A DNA stretch of 55,233 nt. Source: Bacteroidales bacterium UBA5281 (GTDB lineage Bacteria; Bacteroidota; Bacteroidia; Bacteroidales; Lentimicrobiaceae). The stretch lies in assembly GCA_002410555.1 (NCBI GenBank), contig DHSR01000083.1, positions 121,415 to 176,647 on the forward strand. The letters run 5' to 3'. A program made the position numbers and the translations under genes. Numbering within the stretch: position 1 is the stretch's first letter; every line of letters begins with the position of its first letter. Under the pieces are notes generated by a model. That model did no database searches. It was not told where the DNA came from and saw only the letters and a list, made by a program, of their open reading frames with translations. Positions 42,976 through 51,264 of this stretch are shown in pieces.

Positions 42976-43887
42976 ATGAACGACACAAACAAAATGGTGA
43001 AGATCGGCGTATTTTACGACGGTAATTATTTTCTTCATGTAAGTAACTATTATTATTACGAGCATGAGCGCAACGCAAGGATAAGCATTGAGGGATTACA
43101 CAATTTTATTCGCTACCGCGTTGCTAAAGAAGAAGGCGTTGACCAGAAGTTATGCCACATTGTAGATTCACATTACTTCAGAGGAAGGTTAAGTGCATTT
43201 GAAGCTCAAACCAGTGAAAACAAGCTGTATGCGGAACGCATTTTCGATGACATCCTTATGGGGGAAAAAGTGATTACTCACTATCTCCCCTTACGAATGC
43301 GGGGTGGCAAGCGGGAAGAGAAGGGCATTGACGTATGGTTGGCTCTGGAAGCCTATGAGCTTACCGTATTTAAAAAATTTGATGTGCTGGTTTTGGTAGC
43401 ATCCGATGGTGATTATGTGCCTCTTGTACGTAAACTGAACACCCTGGGTACCCGCGTAATGCTGCTGGGCTGGGATTTCCGCTATCAGGATATGAATGGC
43501 CGTGAGAGTGTTACCCGCACATCCCAGGAACTTCTTGAAGAGGTAACTTACCCCGTAGCCATGCACGAACTTATCGAGAACAGGCTGAATAAAAATGATT
43601 CGGTAATTGCCAACCTATTCGATAAGCAGGACGATAACCGGCTGAAGTTTATTAACAAGCCCGTGCCTGAAGGCATTCAGCGCAGCCGTACCCTCAATAT
43701 GAAGAGTGGTTATGGTTTCATTTCTTTCCCACCTAACAATCTGTTCTTCCATTACGAAGATGTGATAGATGGCAACTTTAACGACATCATGGATGGCGAT
43801 ATGGTTGAATTTGAGATCAGACGGAACGAAAGAGGTGAAGAAGTTGCCTACAACGTACGCAAACTTGAACCAGGGCTACAGGAGTAG
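42976..43887 (+). CDS. NYN-domain putative RNase fused to a cold-shock-like domain
   Basis: 303 residues, cytoplasmic. The N-terminal NYN (PIN-like) domain, about residues 8-195, shows the acidic residues of the family: VFYDGNYF, KGIDVWLALEAYE and VASDGDYVPLV. The C-terminus (about 235-300) reads GYGFISF, LFFHYEDV and GDMVEFEI, a cold-shock/S1-like OB fold with RNP1-type GYGFI and RNP2-type LFFH motifs. The combination suggests an RNA nuclease guided by its own RNA-binding domain. The target RNA is unknown. It is transcribed alone, with its own terminator; neither neighbour hints at a toxin-antitoxin pair. Confidence 0.85.
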   Translation: MNDTNKMVKIGVFYDGNYFLHVSNYYYYEHERNARISIEGLHNFIRYRVAKEEGVDQKLCHIVDSHYFRGRLSAFEAQTSENKLYAERIFDDILMGEKVITHYLPLRMRGGKREEKGIDVWLALEAYELTVFKKFDVLVLVASDGDYVPLVRKLNTLGTRVMLLGWDFRYQDMNGRESVTRTSQELLEEVTYPVAMHELIENRLNKNDSVIANLFDKQDDNRLKFINKPVPEGIQRSRTLNMKSGYGFISFPPNNLFFHYEDVIDGNFNDIMDGDMVEFEIRRNERGEEVAYNVRKLEPGLQE

Positions 43888-43905
43888 TGGCTGAATATAT
43901 TCATG

Positions 43906-43945
43906 AAAATCCAGACAGGTCAGTTTTTGGCCCTGTCAGGATTTT
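43906..43945 (+). terminator. Intrinsic terminator of the NYN gene
   Basis: AAAATCC/GGATTTT and GACAGG/CCTGTC stems separated by one A-A mismatch, followed by TGTGTTTTTT. It starts 18 bp after the stop codon. Confidence 0.8.
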
Positions 43946-44028
43946 GTGTTTTTTAAAACTGAATAAATAACCTGTATACTCACGTGTTTTGTCCAGCTCC
44001 GCTTACTGACACAAAGGTCAGCAATGGA

Positions 44029-44634
44029 TCAAAGTTGGTAAAATGCATTAATTATCAATGCATCGCTGAACTGTCCGTGCCCCCAGAAGCGCCAAACATC
44101 ACCAGTTACCCGGTTTTTACGTAACGAAAACAGCGAATTCTCTGTACGCAGCCCGATGCGAATATTATCAGTTATCCTTACTATTAAACCGCCGGTAAAA
44201 CAAAGGTTTTGTTTTTTAAAAGGAGTGCCGGTAAATTTAGAATAATTAAATTCTCCCGAGTGAAGCAGGAAGTTCATAGAGAATCCGCCTTCAAAACCCA
44301 GCAGGGTACTGTATTGGTAACGATAAACAAGCGGAAGATTAATGTATCCCAGGCGCATAATATAAGCATCATAGTGTCCCTTCTCGGAGTCAGGGTTTTC
44401 GCGGCTGCCTTTTTGAATGTAGCCCAATTCCATTTGCAGATGCGATTTTGCTCCTAAGGGCAGGCTTATCCAGCCTCCGGCATTTATCCCTGCTTTATTG
44501 TAACCGGAATAGTTGTCGCCGGCTACCTGGCTGCCCACCAATCCCAGGTGAACCCCACCTTTAAATTCTTGGGCAACAGACATATAATTGATAATTAAAC
44601 TCAAAATCAACGCCGGAAATATTTTCTTTATCAT
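44029..44634 (-). CDS. PorT-like outer-membrane beta-barrel protein
   Basis: 201 residues with a signal peptide (about 1-21, ending MSVAQ) and then an eight-strand-like barrel of amphipathic strands (FKGGVHLGLVGSQVAG, LQMELGYIQKGS, LPLVYRYQY, GGLIVRITDNIRIGLRTE). It ends IINAFYQL. This is the small 'outer membrane protein beta-barrel' family of Bacteroidota that includes PorT. PorT itself serves the T9SS, but this family is large, so I do not assign that role. The gene follows the CAP-domain gene after 45 bp on the same strand. Confidence 0.8.
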   Translation of the reverse strand: MIKKIFPALILSLIINYMSVAQEFKGGVHLGLVGSQVAGDNYSGYNKAGINAGGWISLPLGAKSHLQMELGYIQKGSRENPDSEKGHYDAYIMRLGYINLPLVYRYQYSTLLGFEGGFSMNFLLHSGEFNYSKFTGTPFKKQNLCFTGGLIVRITDNIRIGLRTENSLFSLRKNRVTGDVWRFWGHGQFSDALIINAFYQL

Positions 44635-44659
44635 CTGCCAAATAGATTAAAACAATGTA

Positions 44660-44667
44660 TAAAGATA
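44660..44667 (-). promoter_or_regulatory. Weak -7-like element before the PorT-like gene
   Basis: TATCTTTA on the minus strand, one base from TAnnTTTG, 26 bp before the ATG at 44634. The gene may also be read through from the CAP-domain gene. Confidence 0.3.
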
Positions 44668-44679
44668 CGAATAAATGCA

Positions 44680-45291
44680 TTAATGCAACAGTCGGGGTGA
44701 TCCTGCCTCATCAGTCAATTCACCAAACCAGATGATGGCATATCCGCGATACATACCAATGCCCATGGCTTTCCAGTCCACATCATGCCATTTGCCACGA
44801 TTTATAATAATTTCATGGTGGCCCCGGCTCGATTTCCAACCTTTGAGTGCCATTTCTGCCAAAACTATGTCCGGAACGGTTTCATCGCTGGTATAGTAGG
44901 CAATTTCAAAACCATCGCCGGTGTATGAGGTAAGTTCACGCGGCTTATCCCACATACAGGCGGCATTCCTGTGGTCGGGTGTATAGCAGCAAGAGCTCCA
45001 GTAAGGACTTTTTGACCAGGTGTGCAGGTTGCAGCGTCCGCCCGGCCTGTAATTTTCAGCAAGATCAATAGCATGCAATCTTGCCACCAGAGAAAGGGCA
45101 GCTGAAAAGGGCACCGGTGGCAGATTTTTAGATTGCCGGTAGGAATTGATCATTTGGCCAAGTGCTTCTTCTGCATGGGTTATCCTAAGGGTGTCGCACT
45201 TAAAAGGAAGCCTGGATGTCACAGGGTGCGACTGAGCAAACAATGCCATGGACAATACTGAAAAAGTAAGCAAAATAAGAATTCTGTTCAT
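44680..45291 (-). CDS. Secreted CAP-domain (SCP/PR1-like) protein, cysteine-rich
   Basis: 203 residues. A signal peptide (about 1-19, ending ALFAQ) is followed by a CAP-like domain: MINSYRQSKNLPPVPFSAALSL resembles the opening helix, ARLHAIDLAEN the first His motif, and GHHEIIINRG with WKAMGIGMYRGYAIIWFGE the second half of the fold. The mature protein has six cysteines, five of them clustered in GGRCNL, SSCCYTPDH and AACMWDKP. This is unusual for a bacterial CAP protein. Its function is unknown. It is divergent from the response regulator gene. Confidence 0.75.
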   Translation of the reverse strand: MNRILILLTFSVLSMALFAQSHPVTSRLPFKCDTLRITHAEEALGQMINSYRQSKNLPPVPFSAALSLVARLHAIDLAENYRPGGRCNLHTWSKSPYWSSCCYTPDHRNAACMWDKPRELTSYTGDGFEIAYYTSDETVPDIVLAEMALKGWKSSRGHHEIIINRGKWHDVDWKAMGIGMYRGYAIIWFGELTDEAGSPRLLH

Positions 45292-45393
45292 AGTTTATGT
45301 ATTCAGCAGTATAGCATCAAACGGAAATATTAAGGTTTCATTGTTGCCCTGGACGGGTTTTTATTTACCCGGCAGTTATAGGCCAATATTTAC

Positions 45394-45401
45394 TACTTTT
45401 G
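45394..45401 (+). promoter_or_regulatory. Candidate -7 promoter element of the two-component operon
   Basis: TACTTTTG, 31 bp before the response-regulator ATG. Confidence 0.45.
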
Positions 45402-45432
45402 AAACATTTATGGCACCTTATCCTATCCAATC

Positions 45433-46116
45433 ATGGAAAATCCGGAATACAGCATTCTGCTGATTGATGACGAAGCCGATGTGCTTGAGTTCCTGAGTTA
45501 CAATTTAAGCAAAGCGGGTTATCGGGTACTTAAAGCCCACGATGGTGCAGAAGGATTAAAGCTGGCCCGTAAACATCGTCCCCATCTGATTATCCTTGAT
45601 GTGATGATGCCACAAATGGATGGCATAGAAACCTGCAAAGCCATTCGTAAAATAGATGCTTTAAAAAACACCATCCTTGTATTTTTAACTGCCAGAGGCG
45701 AAGATTATTCACAAATTGCCGGATTTGAGGCTGGCGCCGATGATTACATAGCCAAGCCGGTTAAACCAAGAGTACTCACCAGTCGCATTCAGGCCTTACT
45801 TCGTCGTTATGTTGAAAGTCTCGCAATCACATACAATGATGACCTCATCATCGACCGGGAGAAATATACAGTGAATAAAAGCGGTCGGGAATTTATATTG
45901 CCCCGAAAAGAATTTGAACTGCTGATGTTGCTTTCCTCACGACCCAACAAGGTATTTACCCGTGAAGAAATTTTCAGTATAGTATGGGGTGACGATGTAA
46001 TCGTAGGCGATAGAACCATTGATGTTCATGTACGTAAGATTCGTGAAAAAATTGGCATTGACCATATAAAAACCATTAAAGGTGTTGGTTACTCCTATAA
46101 AGCTACCCATGTATAA
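45433..46116 (+). CDS. OmpR/PhoB-family response regulator
   Basis: 227 residues. The receiver domain (about 6-120) has the acidic pair IDDE (Asp12/Asp13), the phosphoacceptor in IILDVMMPQ (Asp56), the switch Thr in VFLTARGE and the Lys in AKPVKP. The winged-helix effector domain (about 135-225) shows LPRKEFELLMLLSSRPNKV and DRTIDVHVRKIREKIG. The cognate kinase follows after 15 bp. It resembles the RprY/PhoB-like regulators of Bacteroidota. Target genes are not evident from the sequence. Confidence 0.95.
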   Translation: MENPEYSILLIDDEADVLEFLSYNLSKAGYRVLKAHDGAEGLKLARKHRPHLIILDVMMPQMDGIETCKAIRKIDALKNTILVFLTARGEDYSQIAGFEAGADDYIAKPVKPRVLTSRIQALLRRYVESLAITYNDDLIIDREKYTVNKSGREFILPRKEFELLMLLSSRPNKVFTREEIFSIVWGDDVIVGDRTIDVHVRKIREKIGIDHIKTIKGVGYSYKATHV

Positions 46117-46131
46117 AAACCTGAATTATCT

Positions 46132-47184
46132 ATGAAGACTGATTATTCAAATCCCCGTAAGCTGGCCTTTATTAATGCCTTATTTATTTTTATTTCAGCG
46201 GTTATTTCCGGATTATTTTACACCATAGTGTTGGAATACTGGCCGGTATGGCTTAAAGTATTTATTACAGGTATGGTATTGGCTATCCTTGCATTTTTCT
46301 TGTTTCAATATACCCTGGATCGCTTCATTTATTCGAAGGTGCGTCTCATTTACAAAAGCATTCGAACTCAAAAAATTGCCGGCAAGGATAAAAATCGGCG
46401 CTCTTCGCATACCGAAACCCTTGATAATGTATATCAGGAAGTTGAAAACTGGAATAAATCCAGGAGCCAGGAAATTGCTGAACTTAAGCGTATGGCTGAC
46501 TATAGACGCGAATTTCTGGGGAACATATCTCATGAGCTGAAAGCACCTATTTTTAATATTCAGGGTTACGTACTCACCCTGCTGGATGGCGGACTGGAAG
46601 ATCCCAGTATCAACAAGGATTACCTGCTGCGCACTGAGTCCAGCATTAATCGCCTTATTGCCATTGTTGAAGACCTGGAAACCATTTCAAAACTTGAGGC
46701 GGGTGAGCTAAAACTTAATCTTACAAAACTTGATGTAACTATTCTGGCGGGCGAAGTAATGGATTTCCTGGAGATTAAAGCAAGAAAACGGAAAAACACC
46801 TTATTTTTCAATCAGCAATATGAAAAACCCATTCTGGTCATAGCAGATAAAGACCAGCTCCGGCAGGTTTTTATTAACCTGATTGACAATGCCATTAAAT
46901 ACGGTCATCCGCAAAAGGGGAGCACCAAAATCAGTTTCTTCGATATGGACGATCATCTGCTGGTGGAAGTAACCGATAATGGTAGCGGAATGGAAACAAA
47001 TGAACTTACGCGGATATTCGAGCGATTTTACCGAACCGATAAGGGGCGTTCCCGTGAACAGGGAGGAACCGGACTGGGTCTGGCCATTGTTAAGCACATT
47101 ATCGAAGCACATGAGCAAACCATCAATGTACGCAGCACCCCCGGAGTAGGAACTACTTTTGCATTTACACTCAAAAAAGCCTGA
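46132..47184 (+). CDS. PhoR-type sensor histidine kinase
   Basis: 350 residues, inner membrane. Two adjacent TM helices (about 12-33 and 40-62) leave almost no periplasmic loop. HisKA follows with FLGNISHELKAPIFN (phosphorylated His134), then HATPase_c with INLIDNAIKY (N box), VTDNGSGM (G1), FYRTDKGRSREQGGTGLGLAIVKH (F/G2) and a final GVGTTFAFTL. The lack of a sensory domain suggests that it senses the membrane itself or a partner protein. It converges on the polyprenyl synthase gene with only 2 bp between the stop codons. Confidence 0.95.
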   Translation: MKTDYSNPRKLAFINALFIFISAVISGLFYTIVLEYWPVWLKVFITGMVLAILAFFLFQYTLDRFIYSKVRLIYKSIRTQKIAGKDKNRRSSHTETLDNVYQEVENWNKSRSQEIAELKRMADYRREFLGNISHELKAPIFNIQGYVLTLLDGGLEDPSINKDYLLRTESSINRLIAIVEDLETISKLEAGELKLNLTKLDVTILAGEVMDFLEIKARKRKNTLFFNQQYEKPILVIADKDQLRQVFINLIDNAIKYGHPQKGSTKISFFDMDDHLLVEVTDNGSGMETNELTRIFERFYRTDKGRSREQGGTGLGLAIVKHIIEAHEQTINVRSTPGVGTTFAFTLKKA

Positions 47185-47186
47185 TG

Positions 47187-48161
47187 CTATTTTCTTCGCT
47201 CGGTAGTGTACACTACCAGTTGCTCAAGTGAGTTCCGGTATTCGCTTTCCGGAAAGGTTCGCAACAGGTCAATCGCCTGTTCGCGATAATCCATCATACG
47301 CTTTTCGGCATAGGCAATACCACCCTTTGTTTTAACCTTTTCGAGAAGCTCGTTTACTTTGTCAGGCTGATTACGCTGGTTTTTTATGATGTGGATGATG
47401 CGGCGTTTTTCCATCCAGTCCGACTGCTGCAATAAATAAATTATGGGCAGGGTAAGTTTCTTTTCTTTAAGATCAATGCCTGTTGGTTTCCCGGTATCGC
47501 CATTTTTATTATAGTCAAACAAGTCATCTTTAATTTGAAATGCGATGCCGGTGAGCTCACCAAATTCATGAAATTTTTTCACTATTCCGGGGCTGCAGCC
47601 AGACGATGCAGCACCCGAGGCACAACAGGAAGCGATGAGTGAAGCAGTTTTTTTGCGAATTATTTCAAAATAAACTGACTCTTCAATATCCAGCCGGCGC
47701 GCTTTTTCAATCTGAAGCAACTCTCCTTCACTCATTTCGCGGGTAGCATTAGAAACAATGCGGAGCAACTCGTAATCGCTGTTATCCATGGAAAGTAACA
47801 AACCTTTGGATAGCAGAAAATCGCCTACCAGAACCGAGATTTTATTTTTCCACAGTGCATTGAGTGAAAAAGTCCCCCGCCGTTCATTGGAATCATCCAC
47901 CACATCGTCGTGAATAAGGGTAGCCGTATGCAGCAGCTCGATAAGAATAGCCGCTCGTTGTGTGGATGCATTGATGGCACCTGCAGCTCCTGCGGAAAGA
48001 AAAACGAAAAGTGGCCTGATTTGTTTGCCCTTTCGTTTCACCAGGAAGTGGGTAATGCGATTGAGCAAAGGTACAGAGCTTTTCATGCTTTGTTTGAATG
48101 CCGATTCAAATTCGGACAGGTGAGCCTTAACAGGAATTTTTATTTCATCCAAAGCTTTCAT
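47187..48161 (-). CDS. trans-Polyprenyl diphosphate synthase (octaprenyl/solanesyl type)
   Basis: Condenses isopentenyl diphosphate units into the long chains of quinone side tails. The 324 residues show KRKGKQIRPLFVFLSAG, the first Asp-rich motif LIHDDVVDDSNERRG and the second, FQIKDDLFDY. The residues before the first motif are small, which fits long-chain products (IspB-like) rather than GGPP. It lies downstream of the penicillin-binding protein gene on the same strand, with a 158-bp gap containing a hairpin. Confidence 0.93.
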   Translation of the reverse strand: MKALDEIKIPVKAHLSEFESAFKQSMKSSVPLLNRITHFLVKRKGKQIRPLFVFLSAGAAGAINASTQRAAILIELLHTATLIHDDVVDDSNERRGTFSLNALWKNKISVLVGDFLLSKGLLLSMDNSDYELLRIVSNATREMSEGELLQIEKARRLDIEESVYFEIIRKKTASLIASCCASGAASSGCSPGIVKKFHEFGELTGIAFQIKDDLFDYNKNGDTGKPTGIDLKEKKLTLPIIYLLQQSDWMEKRRIIHIIKNQRNQPDKVNELLEKVKTKGGIAYAEKRMMDYREQAIDLLRTFPESEYRNSLEQLVVYTTERRK

Positions 48162-48262
48162 TCGCAGATAAATAGTTTAATAATTACAAATATTTTCATA
48201 TAAGAAGAAGCCATACCGATAATTTCTTCGTTCCTGTGCAAATTTCATGTTATTATTTACCA

Positions 48263-48284
48263 GCAACAAAAAGGTATTTGTTGC
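48263..48284 (-). terminator. Possible terminator after the penicillin-binding protein gene
   Basis: A perfect 8-bp stem GCAACAAA / TTTGTTGC with a 6-nt loop, 36 bp beyond the stop on the minus strand. The T tract that follows is poor, so it may act as a weak terminator or processing site. Confidence 0.45.
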
Positions 48285-48319
48285 AACTGTCTTGCAGGGT
48301 TTCATCCATTGTCGTCCGG

Positions 48320-50680
48320 TTAAAAATCACCGGGTGTAAACCTTGAATTGTTTTTCTTTTGAAGTTCTTCGTACTTTTGGCAGTCAATTTCCACAGAGAG
48401 TGGTCTTTCCGGTGGTTCAAAATCGCCTGTGGAAACTTCAAGTTTTTTGTCGTTATATATACGTTTCATATATAACGCCCAGATAGGCAGCGCCATGTTG
48501 GCCCCCTGCCCCAGTGTTATGGTTCTAAAACGAATGCTCCGGTCTTCTCCGCCCACCCACACGCCGGTAACCAGGTCGGGGGTAATACCCATAAACCAGC
48601 CATCTGAATTGTTTTGAGTCGTACCGGTTTTACCAGCTACCGGATTGGTGATTCCATATTTGTAACGCAACCTCACACCGGTACCACTTTCCACTACCCC
48701 TTTCATCAATTGCAACATCAGATAGGCGGTTTCTTCACTCATGGCTTCTTCCTGACGGGGCAGAAATCTGGCCAGTTCATTACCATTCTTATCTTCGATA
48801 CGGGTAACAAAAAGCGGTTCAATATACACCCCTTTAGCTGCATAAGTATTCATGGCACCCACCATCTCGTATAAAGAAAGGTCGGGAGTGCCAAGTGCTA
48901 TGGAAGGCACCGCAGTAATGGGACTGGTTACGCCCATTTTTCGTGCAATTTTGATTACTGCCAAAGGTGAGTACCGCTTAATGAGAAAAGCTGATATCCA
49001 GTTGATGGAGTTGGCAAGCGCCTCTTTAAGGGTAACCATTTCTCCTTTTTTAAAATCATTGGCATTCCGGGGCTCCCATTTGCCACCTTCGGGCAATTCA
49101 ATACTGTACTGGATGTTGGCAATTTTGGTACAGGGTGAGAAGTCACCTTCCTGCATGGCCAGGGTATAAACAAAAGGTTTAAATGTAGAACCTACCTGTC
49201 GCCGGGACATGGTCGCATGGTCAAACTGAAAATGACTATAATTGATACCACCTACATATGCACGCACAAACCCCGTTTGAGGTTCAACGGACATTAATCC
49301 AGCCTGAAGGAAAAATTTATTATATCGTATTGAATCCCAGGGTGTCATTATCGTATCTTTATCTCCTTTCCAGGAAAATACCGTCATGGGTACTTTGGTA
49401 TGAAAAGCCAGTTGAATGGAATCTTCACTTATTCCTGCAGCTTTCATTTTACGGTAGCGGTCGCTGCGTCTCATTGAAGCGGCAAGCAGTTTTTCAGCTT
49501 CTTGTTTCACCTGACTTCGGGGAAAATCAAATGGTGCTCCCTCGCGCCCCTTCCAGTGTCTGAAAAAGGCCGGCTGAATATCGCCCGACATATGCTCGCT
49601 TACTGCTTCTTCGGCATACTGTTGCATGCGTGAATTGATGGTAGTGTATATGCGCAAGCCATCACGATACAAATTATAATTGGTGCCATCAGGCTTAGGA
49701 TTTTTCTCAATCCAGCCAAAAAGCGGATTGTTGATCCATCTCAATGAATCTTCGCTAAACTGAACCATATCAACATAGCGTTTACGCACCGGTTTTTTTG
49801 CATTCATCGTCATCCTCAGATATTCTCTGAAGTAGGTGGCCTCACCCGAGCGGTGATCCTGAATCCGGTAAGAACTCATGTCAAGTGGAATTACCCTTAT
49901 AGAATCATAAACGTGTTCGGTGATGTACCCATATTTTTCCATTTGATGCAATACCACTTCCCGTCTCTTTAAGGCTCTTTCGGGATTTCGCACCGGTGAG
50001 AACCAGGTAGGTGCTTTCAACATACCTACCAGCATGGCCGACTCTTCAATGTTCAAATCATTGGGTGACTTGTTGAAAAAAGTTTTTGCCGCTGATTTAA
50101 TGCCAAAAGAGTTGCTGCCAAAATCTACCGTATTAAAATACATGGCAATAATTTCCTGCTTGGTATAGTTGCGTTCCAGTTTAACGGCAGTAACCCATTC
50201 TTTGAGTTTAAGAAAAACCGTTTGAAAGAAGTTGCGATTTTCGCCCCTGGGAAAGAGGTTTTTAGCCAATTGCTGGGTTATGGTTGATCCCCCACCTTTG
50301 TGATTACCGGTAAGCACACCATACGTTACCCGGAACAAAGCCTTTACATCTACCCCTGAATGATTTTCAAACCGGGCATCCTCCGTAGCGATAATGGCCG
50401 CTACCAGATTGGGAGAAAGATCAGAATAATGGATGTTTGAGCGGTTTTCGATGTAATACTTACCCAATAATTCCTGATCGGCAGAAATAACCTCGGAGGC
50501 CAGATTGCTTTTGGGGTTTTCGAGTTCCTCAAAAGATGGCATAAACCCTAGCCATCCCATTGAAATGAAGGTAAAAAGCAATACCACAAAAAGCAGCATT
50601 CCAATGTATACTTTCCAAAACCTTAGTTTCCAGGTTTTTATCCCCGTATGGCCCTGTTTTGCATTCTTTTTCTTAGGCAT
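48320..50680 (-). CDS. Class A penicillin-binding protein (PBP1A-like)
   Basis: 786 residues, a bifunctional peptidoglycan synthase anchored in the inner membrane. Basic N-terminus and TM helix (about 25-47); GT51 glycosyltransferase domain with AIIATEDARFENHSG and GGGSTITQQLAKNLF; and a transpeptidase domain with VGSTFKPF (catalytic Ser498), ANSINW (SxN) and GKTGTTQNNSDGWFMG (KTG). The N-terminal ATG gives a normal short cytoplasmic tail MPKKKNAKQG. It lies 29 bp downstream of gldH in the conserved ricT-gldH-PBP order. Its neighbour makes the lipid for quinones. Confidence 0.95.
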   Translation of the reverse strand: MPKKKNAKQGHTGIKTWKLRFWKVYIGMLLFVVLLFTFISMGWLGFMPSFEELENPKSNLASEVISADQELLGKYYIENRSNIHYSDLSPNLVAAIIATEDARFENHSGVDVKALFRVTYGVLTGNHKGGGSTITQQLAKNLFPRGENRNFFQTVFLKLKEWVTAVKLERNYTKQEIIAMYFNTVDFGSNSFGIKSAAKTFFNKSPNDLNIEESAMLVGMLKAPTWFSPVRNPERALKRREVVLHQMEKYGYITEHVYDSIRVIPLDMSSYRIQDHRSGEATYFREYLRMTMNAKKPVRKRYVDMVQFSEDSLRWINNPLFGWIEKNPKPDGTNYNLYRDGLRIYTTINSRMQQYAEEAVSEHMSGDIQPAFFRHWKGREGAPFDFPRSQVKQEAEKLLAASMRRSDRYRKMKAAGISEDSIQLAFHTKVPMTVFSWKGDKDTIMTPWDSIRYNKFFLQAGLMSVEPQTGFVRAYVGGINYSHFQFDHATMSRRQVGSTFKPFVYTLAMQEGDFSPCTKIANIQYSIELPEGGKWEPRNANDFKKGEMVTLKEALANSINWISAFLIKRYSPLAVIKIARKMGVTSPITAVPSIALGTPDLSLYEMVGAMNTYAAKGVYIEPLFVTRIEDKNGNELARFLPRQEEAMSEETAYLMLQLMKGVVESGTGVRLRYKYGITNPVAGKTGTTQNNSDGWFMGITPDLVTGVWVGGEDRSIRFRTITLGQGANMALPIWALYMKRIYNDKKLEVSTGDFEPPERPLSVEIDCQKYEELQKKNNSRFTPGDF

Positions 50681-50709
50681 TTTATTTTATCAAAAATTTA
50701 ATGTTTCCT

Positions 50710-51207
50710 TTATGACTCCGGAACTGATTTCTCCTGCTTTTCCAGTCGGATACCTGCTTCAGAAATTCCCTGGAGCACCTCATGACGCATGGCCTGGTTT
50801 AAACGAAATGTATAGACTCCCTTTTGGGGAAAGAAGATGTCTTCACGGATAAAAATCCGGTTATCCCTATACTTTCCACTGCCTTTACCCAACCATTTGC
50901 CCTCGCGGGAAGCAAGGGTACATTCAATGGTATCCCGGGCCTGCCCTCCGCCGGGAAATTCTGTGGTCAGAAAAAAATAAATGTTGTTGTATTCATAGGC
51001 AGTACTGTTACGTACATTGATGAAAAACCGGTAAGCACTACTGGTGTCAGCAACATCTACTTTAAAGGAAAGGGCTTCATCTTTCGGCCATTTATCCTCC
51101 TTCAGCCTTAGGCTCTCATCATAAAAAGCAGGACGGTTGCAGGAGAGCAGTACCAATGCTGTCAGCATCAGAAGTGAAAAGTGCTTAAAAAATCGAAGTT
51201 TTATCAT
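50710..51207 (-). CDS. gldH: Gliding motility lipoprotein GldH
   Basis: 165 residues from the ATG at 51207; a TTG at 51219 is the only longer option. The lipoprotein signal ends ALVLLSC, with the lipid on Cys23. The body matches GldH: RPAFYDESLRLKEDKWPKDEALSF, a beta-rich YRFFINVRNSTAYEYNN segment and TFRLNQAMRHEVLQGISEAGIRLEK. GldH is required for gliding in Flavobacterium but is also widespread in non-gliding Bacteroidota. It lies between ricT and the penicillin-binding protein, an order typical of the phylum. Four T9SS cargo proteins are encoded in the same window. Confidence 0.92.
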   Translation of the reverse strand: MIKLRFFKHFSLLMLTALVLLSCNRPAFYDESLRLKEDKWPKDEALSFKVDVADTSSAYRFFINVRNSTAYEYNNIYFFLTTEFPGGGQARDTIECTLASREGKWLGKGSGKYRDNRIFIREDIFFPQKGVYTFRLNQAMRHEVLQGISEAGIRLEKQEKSVPES

Positions 51208-51264
51208 TACATTTATCAAACGATGCGATTACCGGAATATTTTAACACAAGTAACTGATTGGGT

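Noticed and set aside
44006..44021. Hairpin CTGAC/GTCAG as a terminator of the PorT-like gene
   Set aside because: The stem is only 5 bp and no T tract follows on the minus strand.
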